Below are positions 1-8,647 of a stretch of DNA of 64,000 nt, piece after piece (position 1 is the first letter of the stretch; each line of letters starts with the position of its first letter). The stretch is taken from positions 62,001 to 126,000 of the forward strand of contig JAAVCP010000071.1 in the NCBI GenBank assembly GCA_014802265.1, read 5' to 3'. The DNA is from Bacteroides sp. Lineage in GTDB: Bacteria; Bacteroidota; Bacteroidia; Bacteroidales; Muribaculaceae. The notes beneath the pieces are model-generated. The model saw only the letters and a list, made by a program, of their open reading frames with translations. It did not search any database and was not told the origin of the DNA. Both the position numbers and the translations under genes were made by a program.

Positions 1-2
1 AT

Positions 3-359
3 CTCGGTGTTATTGATAAAGAAGTTGCTGGTCTTGTTGAGGAATTCGATGCACTCTTAGAGCGGATGGTTGGCGTAAGTGCTGAATTAGCTCGCATCGA
101 TGGTATCGCTGAAGATGTTGAATCTTTCAAGGCTGAATATCAGGAAGATTTCCAGAAAATGTCAGAAACTTTCGATGGTCTCTCCACTGCAGTTAATGAA
201 TTACTACCTCTCACAGAGGAAGTTGAGGATCTAAATAAACGGATGACGAATGTAAGTGCTGACTTGGGTCAGATTGAAGGTCTCGCTGAAGAGATTGAAA
301 AGCTCCAAGCTGAAATTGAAACCCTCAAAGCTGAAATTGCAAATCTCAAAGCTGAATAA
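3..359 (+). CDS. C-terminal part of a coiled-coil protein, cut by the window edge
   Basis: The reading frame is open from the first bases of the window, so the true start lies upstream; the first internal ATG (base 66) is probably not the start. The visible 118 residues are almost all heptad-like, rich in Glu, Leu, Ala and Lys with no Cys and no membrane segment, which indicates a long alpha-helical coiled coil. A repeat is visible: a segment beginning VSAELARIDGIAEDVE recurs 59 residues later as VSADLGQIEGLAEEIE. The tail is a tight run of EI-L-AEI heptads. The function is not recognisable; a structural or tether role is only a guess. A strong hairpin terminator follows. Confidence 0.6.
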   Translation, partial: LGVIDKEVAGLVEEFDALLERMVGVSAELARIDGIAEDVESFKAEYQEDFQKMSETFDGLSTAVNELLPLTEEVEDLNKRMTNVSADLGQIEGLAEEIEKLQAEIETLKAEIANLKAE

Positions 360-421
360 TTTGATTTTAACATCAAATACCCCAGCCTAATGATAGAATA
401 GATATTTCTTTCATTTATAAA

Positions 422-449
422 GAAGGGTGAACCGGATGGTTCACCCTTC
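422..449 (+). terminator. Hairpin terminator after the coiled-coil gene
   Basis: Perfect 12-base arms (422-433 and 438-449) with a 4-base loop GGAT, followed by T-rich sequence, 60 bases past the stop codon. Nothing else is seen in 360-620. Confidence 0.7.
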
Positions 450-623
450 TTCTTATAACCAAACTCAACAATATTCCTCCGTAGAAAAACCGTCAGAGCC
501 ATGCAACCAGCCTATCCCATAAGCTTTTACCCGGCTTTTGAGATATAGTCCCTGATACCTCAAAGTAACTTTAAATTTTAAAACCACTTGCAAGTAACCG
601 TAAGGAATCGGCTTTCATTCCGT

Positions 624-645
624 GAGTGAACCCGTGGGTTCACTC
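624..645. repeat. Palindrome related to the repeats at 33.0 and 34.85 kb
   Basis: Perfect 10-base inverted repeat GAGTGAACCC / GGGTTCACTC around a 2-base centre, lying 7 bases beyond the stop of the Rpn fragment. The same core (TTCnGTGAGTGARCCC, then GGGYTCAC) appears at about 32993-33018 and, inverted, at about 34843-34866. It may act as a terminator, or mark the end of a repeated element. Confidence 0.55.
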
Positions 646-652
646 AAAGCCC

Positions 653-988
653 TCACTTATTTGATCCACTATTCAAACTCAACACATCATCTACCGCCAA
701 ACCCGTATACTTGGAAACACTGTATACATCGACTCCCGATTCCAACATACTCATCGCAATCATGCGTCTAACTTCCGCACGATCCTCCGCGCGACCCTCC
801 TCGCGTCCTTCCGCACGACCCTCCTCTTTGCCGAGTCGGCGCTCTGTCATGGCTATCGCATATTTATCCCGATAGATCTTCAGTAATTTATCATAATCCT
901 TACGCTCAGACTCTGTCAGCACCGCAATCCGTGCTGACTCACTAAGCTCATTAAATATATTATTATATTTTGCAAATAATGACTGCAT
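653..988 (-). pseudogene. Duplicated C-terminal fragment of an Rpn-type nuclease gene
   Basis: This 111-residue frame is nearly identical to the last third of the Rpn gene next to it: both share FNELxESARIAxLTESERKDYD, then a run based on GRAE/GREE, then a common tail ending SLNSGSN. It lacks the whole PD-(D/E)XK catalytic part, so it cannot be an active nuclease. The two copies lie head to tail, separated by 20 bases, which fits a tandem duplication of about 350 bases. The copies differ in the number of GRAE-type units (longer here) and by scattered substitutions, so the duplication is not very recent. It could be translated as a small protein from its ATG, but no promoter is evident. Confidence 0.65.
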
Positions 989-1008
989 GACTACCTAACA
1001 AATACTAT

Positions 1009-1895
1009 TCAACCATTTGATCCACTATTCAAACTCAGCACATCATCCACCGCCAAACCCGTATACTTGGAAACACTGTAAACATCGACTCCCGATTCCA
1101 ACATACTCATCGCAATCATGCGCCTAACTTCTGCACGACCCTCCTCTTTACCGAGTCTGCGCTCTGTCATGGCTATCGCATAGTTATCACGATAGATCTT
1201 CAGTGATCTATCATAATCCTTACGCTCAGACTCTGTCAGTGCCGCAATCCGTGCTGACTCACCAAGCTCATTAAATATATTATATTTTGCAAATGAAGAG
1301 GGCATCACTTCCATATTCTCAAAGTTTTTTAAAAGATAAATCCAGATATCTAAAATATTATCACACTCTTCCGGAGTCTTTTCCATCAGTGGCAGCTTGA
1401 TGAAATACATCATCGCTTTGTTTGAGAACAATTGTCCCGTGGTGATATTCACCAACCCTACCTGTTCACAAATATGTTTGTTCTTGCCACTTAATGGACC
1501 GGTGTGCCTACAGTCATGCCAATCAAAATTCATCATGAAAATTCCGTACACCGGTGTCAAACGATACAGCCACTCCTTCCCTTTACGTGCCTGGCTTACA
1601 AGACTGTTTGAGATATAAAACAAAGCCCTGTCATCGAAGAAATCCTGATAACGGTTTTGCATCTCTACTATAAATGTCCTGTCGTCTGCCGTCTTACAAT
1701 GAATGTCATATATCAAACCTCGGTCTTCAGCTGATTCGGGAGTTTGCTCTTTATCTTTATATGTGACATTCTCAATATTCTCGTCAAGGAGTGCATTAAG
1801 AAACGATATCAGGTATTTCTTATTTTCCTCTTGACCAAACGTTTGAAACCAAAATCAGTAAGAGGGTTAATATATGTAGCCTTTGTAGTGCACAT
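1009..1895 (-). pseudogene. Rpn family recombination-promoting nuclease / putative transposase, frameshifted
   Basis: Read from the ATG at 1895, the N terminus (MCTTKATYINPLTDFGFKRL) matches the usual start of Rpn/PDDEXK_2 proteins. The frame then breaks. Near 1834-1844 the coding strand reads CGTTTGGTCAAGAG where the family pattern FKRLFGQEENKKY predicts CGTTTGTTTGGTCAAGAG, so four bases (one TTTG unit) are missing. Adding them restores one frame through to the stop at 1009, and the 179-base offset between the two frames agrees. The downstream part keeps the PD-(D/E)XK-like segment FIVEMQNRYQDFFDDRALFY and the family's Glu/Arg-rich tail. Family members promote RecA-independent recombination. 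Programmed frameshifting is possible but less likely than decay. A good promoter remains upstream. Confidence 0.75.
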
Positions 1896-1929
1896 AACAT
1901 AAAAATTAAGGAAGATTATAATTCAACGC

Positions 1930-1960
1930 CAAATATAGGAAAAAATCATGATATTCGCAA
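1930..1960 (-). promoter_or_regulatory. Promoter of the Rpn gene (Bacteroidetes type)
   Basis: On the minus strand, TTG (1958-1960) is followed after 20 bases by TATATTTG (1930-1937), matching the Bacteroidetes -33/-7 pattern. It lies 35 bases before the ATG at 1895. Confidence 0.5.
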
Positions 1961-2046
1961 ATAGCACATCCTAAAATTAATCTTCTATACTATAATTAGG
2001 TGTAAATAAAGTAAAATTGAAACCCCTCTTATCAAAATGAGCTAAC

Positions 2047-2077
2047 TTGGGCATATCAGAAAAAATTAGTAACTTTG
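2047..2077 (+). promoter_or_regulatory. Promoter of the restriction-modification operon
   Basis: TTG (2047-2049), 20 bases, then TAACTTTG (2070-2077) matches the -33/-7 consensus. Transcription would start near 2084, leaving a leader of about 137 bases before the endonuclease ATG. No gene is seen in 1896-2220. Confidence 0.55.
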
Positions 2078-2220
2078 CATTTAATAAAATAACCATAATC
2101 TGAAAAATGACCTAAATTGACAAAGCCACACTGTAAAAGTCGAAATACTTTGAAATACCTAAGTAAGTCGTTGCAGGATTTGGTCAGCTCCCAGATGTAA
2201 TAAAGAGTTTTTTTATATGT

Positions 2221-3087
2221 ATGAAAATATTTGCAGACTATAAAAATGATGCTTCCATTTGGATAACTATGATGGATGGGGAATTCTATCCAGATATATT
2301 AGCTGACGCTTGCGAACTATATAAACCGGTACTCGTGGTCTTCGGTCAGTTGTTAAGGAAGTCAGAATCTTCAGAAGCATTAATACATTTGATTTCCTCC
2401 ATTCCTCAGCCTTGGATGCGAATTCAATTATGTCGTGTTTTTCGTAAATATGTGAGTCCACAGACACCTGTAGAAATGTTAAAGAAAAAATCTTTAACAT
2501 CAATGATTTGCACACAATATGGTAAAAATTTTCGACCTATTAATTTAGTACAAGCTGCTTTTAATTCTCGACCCCTCCCAGATGAAGCTTTATGTGCCGT
2601 ATTATGGGAATATAAAGACAGAGGACAAAAGGGATATGATTTAACTGAGAAATTCTTTAACCTTTTTCGTTCAGAATTTCCCAATTTCTCGATAGAAGGT
2701 CCGGAACGTGCTGGTGCAGATATTATGTTGCATAAAATACTTCCAGATTATCCCAACGAGAAACGACCGGTTGATTTTATTATAAGGGATAAGACTGGCG
2801 AAGTATGCGCTATCGGGTTAGCTCGGTATGATGGAGACAGAGGAGGAGCACAAGAAGATGATAGAATTGGTGGTTATATGAATTGTGCGCGAGAAATTTT
2901 ATCATATTCTAATTTAAAAGGGCAAAATCTAAAAGTTATTTTCATCAACGACGGTCCAGGATTATTACTGGGTTCTATGTGGGATGATTATGCTAAACTG
3001 GAAGAAATATCTAAGAAAAATATTAAGGTCGTTACTTTAAGAATGATTAAAGAGCGAATTAACTCTAAATGGTTATCGTGTAAATAA
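2221..3087 (+). CDS. Putative type II restriction endonuclease
   Basis: A 288-residue soluble protein, called as the endonuclease mainly because it sits directly before, and overlaps by one base, a DNA methyltransferase. The C-terminal half resembles a PD-(D/E)XK-type core: PVDF (Asp about 185), a turn with Glu194, then the charged stretch RYDGDRGGAQEDDRIGGY (about 202-219), which looks like a conserved catalytic or binding motif. A canonical ExK is not obvious, so the active site remains uncertain. The N-terminal half has no recognised domain. No recognition site can be inferred. Base composition is clearly more AT-rich than the housekeeping genes, consistent with horizontal acquisition. An alternative is another nuclease of a defence locus. 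Confidence 0.6.
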   Translation: MKIFADYKNDASIWITMMDGEFYPDILADACELYKPVLVVFGQLLRKSESSEALIHLISSIPQPWMRIQLCRVFRKYVSPQTPVEMLKKKSLTSMICTQYGKNFRPINLVQAAFNSRPLPDEALCAVLWEYKDRGQKGYDLTEKFFNLFRSEFPNFSIEGPERAGADIMLHKILPDYPNEKRPVDFIIRDKTGEVCAIGLARYDGDRGGAQEDDRIGGYMNCAREILSYSNLKGQNLKVIFINDGPGLLLGSMWDDYAKLEEISKKNIKVVTLRMIKERINSKWLSCK

Positions 3088-4310
3088 TGGCAGTAGGAAT
3101 TTTAACATATAAAAACACTAATGGGCTAATGAATCTATCCCTAATAGAAGGAAAAAGAATAATTGGTAATAATATTTGTGACGGTACGATTAAGCGTCTG
3201 TATCATGCCGATAATCTTAGCGTTCTTAAAAGATTACTTAAAGACCAAACTGTAAAGGGTAATATTAAGCTCATATATATAGATCCCCCTTATAACACAG
3301 GGGCAGATTTTGAAACACGCAATCAAGAATTTGCATATTCTGATCGGTTTTCTATTGAAGAATACATAGATTTTATGCGGGAACGGTTAATCACCATGAG
3401 AGAATTACTCTCATGCGACGGTTCAATTTACGTACATCTTGACAGCAATATGGTGTTTCATGTTAAATTGCTGATGGATTCAATCTTTGGGATTAATAAT
3501 TTTCGCGGAATGATTACCCGAAAAAAATGCAAACCCAAAAATTATACCCGTAAAACATACGGGAACATATCTGATTATATACTTTTCTACACGAAATCTG
3601 ATTCCCCAACGTGGAATCGTCCCTATGACAAATGGGAAGAGGAAAAAATCAAAAAAGAATATCCCTTTATTGAAGAAAATACCGGACGAAGATATAAAAG
3701 GGTGCCTATTCATGCACCCGGCATACGAAACGGAGCTACCGGATCTAAATGGAGAGGGATGTTGCCCCCTCCGGGAAAGCATTGGCAATATACGCCTGAT
3801 AAGTTAGATGAACTTGATGCTAATAATGAGATTTATTGGTCATCAAATGGCAATCCTCGTAGGAAAGTATACCTGGATCAAAGTAAAGGTATTCCCGTTC
3901 AGGATATATGGCTGGACTTTCTGGATGTAAATAATCAAAATTCTCTGCAAACCGGGTATCCGACAGAAAAGAATTTAGAAATGATAAAGCGAATCATTGA
4001 AGCCTCTTCAAATGAAGGAGATTTGATTATGGACTGTTTCGCCGGGTCCGGGACAACTTTAATTGCCGCTGAAGAATTAAACCGACAATGGATTGGTGTT
4101 GATATTGGTGATGTCGCAATCGAAACTATTCAGAAACGTTTAGAATTTGGAAGCAAAAAGCTATCAGAACTTGACAATAGTTATAAAGTAAAAAATAATC
4201 AAGGATCATTATTTGAATTTTCTGATAATAATACCATGGAAACAAACAATGTATCTATGGTAAAAGAGAAAGAAAAATCTATCTCTTACGAATTTTTTCA
4301 AATGCTCTAA
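3087..4310 (+). CDS. Site-specific DNA methyltransferase, beta-class amino-methylase
   Basis: 407 residues. It carries the catalytic motif DPPYNTG (Asp66-Tyr69) and, much later, the AdoMet-binding motif DCFAGSGTT (from Asp316). The order catalytic motif first, AdoMet motif last defines the beta class, usually N6-adenine or N4-cytosine; the DPPY form favours N6-adenine. The target-recognition region would lie between them (about 130-290), where the sequence is basic and proline-rich. The start codon overlaps the endonuclease stop (TAATG), implying translational coupling. The modification gene lies second, so on transfer the nuclease would be translated first; no controller-protein gene is visible. 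A perfect 58-base palindrome ends the operon. Confidence 0.88.
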   Translation: MAVGILTYKNTNGLMNLSLIEGKRIIGNNICDGTIKRLYHADNLSVLKRLLKDQTVKGNIKLIYIDPPYNTGADFETRNQEFAYSDRFSIEEYIDFMRERLITMRELLSCDGSIYVHLDSNMVFHVKLLMDSIFGINNFRGMITRKKCKPKNYTRKTYGNISDYILFYTKSDSPTWNRPYDKWEEEKIKKEYPFIEENTGRRYKRVPIHAPGIRNGATGSKWRGMLPPPGKHWQYTPDKLDELDANNEIYWSSNGNPRRKVYLDQSKGIPVQDIWLDFLDVNNQNSLQTGYPTEKNLEMIKRIIEASSNEGDLIMDCFAGSGTTLIAAEELNRQWIGVDIGDVAIETIQKRLEFGSKKLSELDNSYKVKNNQGSLFEFSDNNTMETNNVSMVKEKEKSISYEFFQML

Positions 4311-4360
4311 TAACAAACTTATTCATCAGCTGCTCATGTAAGCATAACTTCTGAGTATCG

Positions 4361-4418
4361 ACAATAAACACATAATGACCTAAGGGTAATTACCCTTAGG
4401 TCATTATGTGTTTATTGT
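4361..4418. terminator. Loopless perfect palindrome, bidirectional terminator
   Basis: A perfect 29+29 base inverted repeat with no spacer lies between the converging methyltransferase and sufS genes. Its right end touches the sufS stop codon. The A-rich left end and T-rich right end suit termination on both strands. Confidence 0.8.
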
Positions 4419-5629
4419 TATTCCAGTATCATCGCTGCCCTTTCGAGAGCTTTGATGAAGCCATCCGCTTCATCAAAAGTGTTATACACGGCAAAGGTAG
4501 CGCGAACTGTGCCGGGAATGTCAAGACGATCCATCAGCGGCATTGCACAATGATGCCCGGTGCGAACCTCTACCCCCTGTTTGTCGAGCAAAAGACCTAC
4601 GTCATAAGGATGACTCTTACCTACGAGGAAAGAAATGACTGCACTCTTACCTGGAGCTGCGCCATAGATTTTCAGCCCCGGAATATGAATCATCTTTTCC
4701 TGTGTGTATTCCAGCAACTCTCTCTCATGCTTCTCAATCTCTGATATACCTACTTCCTCTATAAATTCCAACGCCTTGGAGAAAGCGGCAATCCCTACAA
4801 AGTCCGGGGTGCCCGCCTCAAACTTGAAAGGAAGCTCCGCGAAAGTGGTATGCGCAAAAGTCACCTTGGCAATCATCTCTCCCCCACCCTGATAAGGAGG
4901 CATCTCCAGGAGCCATTTCTTCTTGCCATAAAGCACCCCGATTCCGGTGGGTCCATACATCTTATGGGAGGAGAAGACATAGAAATCGCAATCTATGTCT
5001 TCCACATCAATCGGAAGATGGGGCGATGCCTGTGCCCCGTCAATCAGAACCGGCACACCGCGAGAGTGAGCATATGCCGTCATCTCTTTAACGGGATTGA
5101 CTGTGCCAAGCACATTGCTGACATGGCAAAAAGAAGCCATCACCGTGCGGTCATTAAACAGGCTGCGGTATTGCTCAAGGTCAAGCTCCCCTTTCTCATT
5201 AATATCAACCACACGCAACACTATCCCCGTGCGCTCCCTCAGAAGCTGCCAGGGGACAATATTGGCATGATGTTCCATAACGGTGAGAATCACCTCGTCA
5301 CCCTCCCGGAAACGTCTGCCGAAGGAGGAAGCCACCAGATTGATTCCCTCAGTGGTGCCGCGTGTGAAGATCACCTCTTCTATGGAAGCTGCGTTAATGT
5401 ATTTGCGGATCTTCTCCCGCGAGCGTTCCTGAAGGTCTGTCATCTCCTGTGACAACGTGTGGACTCCGCGATGCACATTCGCCTTCGTATGGGTATAGAT
5501 TCTGTCAATTTCATCTATTACTCTCAAAGGAGTCTGCGACGTGGCACCATTGTCAAGATATATCATCGGCTTTCCAGCTATCTCCCTGCGCAACACCGGA
5601 AATTCCTCTCTTATTTTCAAGATATCCAT
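4418..5629 (-). CDS. sufS: Cysteine desulfurase SufS
   Basis: 403 residues, normal length for the family. A PLP-dependent enzyme that takes sulfur from L-cysteine to form a persulfide for iron-sulfur cluster assembly in the cytosol. The PLP lysine is Lys223 in FSSHKMYGPTGIG, and the persulfide cysteine is Cys361 in RTGHHCAMPL, the form typical of SufS (group II) as opposed to IscS. The N-terminal motif IYLDNGATSQTP is also typical. It is the last gene of the suf operon, 19 bases after sufD, and ends in a bidirectional terminator. No sufE or sufU partner is seen nearby. Confidence 0.95.
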   Translation of the reverse strand: MDILKIREEFPVLRREIAGKPMIYLDNGATSQTPLRVIDEIDRIYTHTKANVHRGVHTLSQEMTDLQERSREKIRKYINAASIEEVIFTRGTTEGINLVASSFGRRFREGDEVILTVMEHHANIVPWQLLRERTGIVLRVVDINEKGELDLEQYRSLFNDRTVMASFCHVSNVLGTVNPVKEMTAYAHSRGVPVLIDGAQASPHLPIDVEDIDCDFYVFSSHKMYGPTGIGVLYGKKKWLLEMPPYQGGGEMIAKVTFAHTTFAELPFKFEAGTPDFVGIAAFSKALEFIEEVGISEIEKHERELLEYTQEKMIHIPGLKIYGAAPGKSAVISFLVGKSHPYDVGLLLDKQGVEVRTGHHCAMPLMDRLDIPGTVRATFAVYNTFDEADGFIKALERAAMILE

Positions 5630-5648
5630 ATTATTACAATATATTTAT

Positions 5649-7004
5649 TCATTCCGGAGTGGCACACGCAGAGCGGCATGTCTGACAATTCGCAGACCCT
5701 CCGGCAAAACGTCTTTCCACAAGCATATGCAGACGCTCTTTAAGCCCGTCGAGCCTTACGCCGTCAATCACATCTGCCATGAATGCCTGTTTCAACAGAA
5801 GTTTGGCAGTAGGCGCAGGTATGCCGCGTGTCTGCATGTAAAACAGCTGCATCTCATCAAGCTGACCTATGGCAGTGCCATGGCTACACTTCACATCATC
5901 GGCATTAATAATCAGTTGAGGTTTTGAGAACATTCTGGCACTGTCTGTCCCGACAATATTACGGTTACTTTGATAAGCCTCCGTCTTATCGGCACCCGGA
6001 GCTACCTGAATCAATCCGGCAAATGCCCCTACTGCCTCATCGTCTACCACATACTTAAACAACTCATCAGTGTGGCAGTTCTTAGTGCAGTGGTCAATCT
6101 TGGAATAAGTGTCAAGGTGACGATGGCAGTCTTCAATACCCATTCCGAGCAAGCGCAGTTCAGCGTGCTCACCGGCATATCTGCAGAAATACTCATTACG
6201 TGTATTGCCGTTATATAGTGTGATACCATCAATCAGCACCCGGCTCCCATCTTCCTGACGAAGATAGAGTGAAGACAGCCGAGAAGTCTTTTCTGTTGAC
6301 TCCTCAAGGTCATAATAATCAATACGCGAGTTTCTGCCGGCAAACATTTCTATAGTCTGCAACGCAAGGAACTCAACATCCGGATTCTGAGTGTGGTCGC
6401 AGGAAAGGATTTTTACCTCAGCATCTTCCTCAGCAATAATCAATAGACGGCGCACTGCCATCAACGGGGCACCATTCTGAAGGATATTGACAATCTGAAG
6501 TGGTTTTTCAATCTTTATCCCCCTCTTTACATAGATGACGATGCCATCTTGAGCAAGTAAAGTGTTAAGAGCCACTATAGGATTCTCCATATCGGCAAGT
6601 TTCCCATAATATGCAGCCGAGATTTCAGGGTGATTGATAGCAAAATAACGCAAGCTCCCTACTTCAATACCCTCCGGCAAACCCTCTCTGGCATTGGCTG
6701 ACTCCGCATAGATGTCATTTACAAGCATAAAAAGAGAGGTTGACATATTAGGCACACCACAATGGAATGAGGCAGCCGGATTCACGTCGATATTGACACG
6801 TGCAATATTAACACCGTAATCAGGGGCGAGAATACCTTCCAAATCCGTGGTCTCATAATTTTCACTCCCCTTAGGAGGGAGCTTCATTGCCTCAAGCGTC
6901 TTGAGCGCGTCAAGCCGTTGCATATTGAGCGTGTGGGCACTGTTGCCGTCGATAAGCTCCTTATGCTCCCGGTAAAGGTCAATATATTGTTTAAGAGCAC
7001 TCAT
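5649..7004 (-). CDS. sufD: Fe-S cluster assembly scaffold subunit SufD
   Basis: 451 residues with the SufB/SufD beta-helix core (about 120-430), including the late motif KCSHGTAIGQLDEMQLFYMQ and the family ending KQAFMADVI. SufD normally forms the SufBC2D scaffold complex with SufC and SufB. It is called SufD, not SufB, from its length, position between sufC and sufS, and lack of SufB-like N-terminal features. The extreme C terminus carries an unusual Cys cluster, CQTCRSAC, within the last 15 residues, which could bind metal or a cluster. Spacing to sufC is 5 bases, so the two are co-translated. See the finding on the absent sufB. Confidence 0.92.
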   Translation of the reverse strand: MSALKQYIDLYREHKELIDGNSAHTLNMQRLDALKTLEAMKLPPKGSENYETTDLEGILAPDYGVNIARVNIDVNPAASFHCGVPNMSTSLFMLVNDIYAESANAREGLPEGIEVGSLRYFAINHPEISAAYYGKLADMENPIVALNTLLAQDGIVIYVKRGIKIEKPLQIVNILQNGAPLMAVRRLLIIAEEDAEVKILSCDHTQNPDVEFLALQTIEMFAGRNSRIDYYDLEESTEKTSRLSSLYLRQEDGSRVLIDGITLYNGNTRNEYFCRYAGEHAELRLLGMGIEDCHRHLDTYSKIDHCTKNCHTDELFKYVVDDEAVGAFAGLIQVAPGADKTEAYQSNRNIVGTDSARMFSKPQLIINADDVKCSHGTAIGQLDEMQLFYMQTRGIPAPTAKLLLKQAFMADVIDGVRLDGLKERLHMLVERRFAGGSANCQTCRSACATPE

Positions 7005-7009
7005 GTCAT

Positions 7010-7777
7010 TCAGATATTATCAGATTCATTGTCAACCTGCTGTTTAATCCAGTCATAGCCCCTTTCTTCCAATTCGAGGGCAAGATCGGGTCCCCCCGTC
7101 TTCACTATTCTCCCTTTATAAAGGATATGCACAAACTCCGGGCGGATATAGTCGAGCAATCTTTGATAGTGGGTGATGACAATAGTGGCATTATTATCGG
7201 TCTTCAGCTTATTCACTCCCTCAGCCACAATCCTGAGTGCATCGATATCAAGACCGGAGTCAGTCTCGTCAAGAATCGAAAGTCTTGGCTCAAGCACAGC
7301 CATCTGGAAAATTTCATTTCTCTTTTTTTCACCCCCTGAGAACCCCTCGTTGACAGAACGAGAAGCCAGTTTATTGTCGAGTTCAACCACTGCCCTCTTC
7401 TCTCTCATCATCTTGAGAAACTCAGTGGCACTCATAGGAGATTCTCCGAAATATTCACGCTTGGCGTTAACAGCAGCCCTCATAAAATTAACCATAGAGA
7501 CACCGGGAATCTCCACTGGATACTGGAACCCGAGGAACAATCCCTCATGGCTTCTGATTTCCGGAGCCATGGCAAGCAGGTCTTTGCCGTAGAACTCAAC
7601 GGTGCCTTCCGTCACTTCATACGCCGGGTTGCCCGCAAGAACCATTGACAGAGTTGACTTACCTGATCCATTGGGTCCCATTATTGCATGCACCTCGCCG
7701 GGGCGCACTTCAAGGTTGATCCCTTTCAATATTTCTTTCCCGTTGATACGGGCTTTAAGGTCTTTGACTTTAAGCAT
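7010..7777 (-). CDS. sufC: Fe-S cluster assembly ATPase SufC
   Basis: 255 residues, an ABC-type ATPase. Walker A is GPNGSGKS (about 34-41), the signature is [10 protein letters not shown], and Walker B is [12 protein letters not shown], all in the SufC-specific form. It powers the SufB-SufD scaffold. It follows cvpA by 90 bases and precedes sufD by 5. The 90-base gap upstream (7778-7867) holds no recognisable remnant of sufB, which is usually found immediately before sufC in related genomes. Confidence 0.95.
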   Translation of the reverse strand: MLKVKDLKARINGKEILKGINLEVRPGEVHAIMGPNGSGKSTLSMVLAGNPAYEVTEGTVEFYGKDLLAMAPEIRSHEGLFLGFQYPVEIPGVSMVNFMRAAVNAKREYFGESPMSATEFLKMMREKRAVVELDNKLASRSVNEGFSGGEKKRNEIFQMAVLEPRLSILDETDSGLDIDALRIVAEGVNKLKTDNNATIVITHYQRLLDYIRPEFVHILYKGRIVKTGGPDLALELEERGYDWIKQQVDNESDNI

Positions 7778-7867
7778 GACTTATCTTGTTTCCTATTCCG
7801 AAATATATTTAGATTAACAAATCATTTGCCTTAACCACTTTTCATGACGCTCAGTGTCTTTTTAAGG

Positions 7868-8467
7868 TTAGGCATACGACTCCTTTGTTATAACATTCGG
7901 GTTATTATTAATGTTGTGACTAATTTTTTTTGCATCTCTGAGCTGAAGAAGGTGATAGAGGTCGTCAATGCTATGGCAGCCAAGAAGCTCGGGAGCCAGA
8001 AGCATCACACATTCCACTAAATTACCATCGTCGCAAGTGGCATACTTCATAAGTTTTGAGGAAGGATAGACGCAGACAATAAGATTATATATGATGGAAA
8101 GAGCCAGCATATATTTTGCCATGCAAAACGCTGCCCCAAGCAATTTGTCAAGCATTCCTACATAAAACACCTGCATTGCGCTCCGAAGCACCCTCGTCAG
8201 CATCCTAAAAAATGAATAGACTCCTGAATATACCAGAGTAGATGAAATTACACTGTAAATAAATAATGCGCCCGCATTCCCCTTAATGAAGGGTAAAATA
8301 AAACGCAATATGCTCTCTGCCTGCTCGCCGAATACATGGGTGCACACCGTGCCGAATGCAAAGCCCAGGACACCTGACACCTGTCCTGTAAAACCGCTGT
8401 GAAAACCTTTGATGACCGCAACTGCAGCCACCACTATCACAATTATATGATATGTAGCTTCACTCAT
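7868..8467 (-). CDS. CvpA family membrane protein
   Basis: Start chosen at the ATG at 8467 (MSEATYHIIVIVVAAVAV), because CvpA proteins begin with the first membrane segment; an in-frame ATG at 8542 would add 25 residues that fit poorly. About 200 residues with four predicted membrane segments: an N-terminal one, GFHSGFTGQVSGVLGFAFGT, one near ALFIYSVISSTLVYSG, and one with AAFCMAKYMLALSIIYNLIV. The pattern (G-x-x-x-G-rich second segment) fits the colicin V production family. The molecular role is poorly known. It heads the suf operon, as in other Bacteroidales as far as I recall. Confidence 0.75.
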   Translation of the reverse strand: MSEATYHIIVIVVAAVAVIKGFHSGFTGQVSGVLGFAFGTVCTHVFGEQAESILRFILPFIKGNAGALFIYSVISSTLVYSGVYSFFRMLTRVLRSAMQVFYVGMLDKLLGAAFCMAKYMLALSIIYNLIVCVYPSSKLMKYATCDDGNLVECVMLLAPELLGCHSIDDLYHLLQLRDAKKISHNINNNPNVITKESYA

Positions 8468-8647
8468 TTTATTTCGACTCTTTGCGTAGACGTCTGACAA
8501 ATCCGGAATGAACCTTGCCGACGGGAATGCAAAATTAATCATTACTCATGGATTTACCACTAATTTTAACACAGAACTTATAATTAACCCATTCTTTTTT
8601 TTGCATTTCATTTCCTACATTCAAATAATAATTTGTACTTTTGTAGA

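Noticed and set aside
800-1160. GRAE/GREE repeats as a CRISPR or minisatellite array
   Set aside because: They are in-frame codon repeats typical of the Rpn C-terminal tail, without spacers.
4850-5452. 200-residue plus-strand frame
   Set aside because: Antisense to sufS, whose motifs are complete; no family features or promoter.
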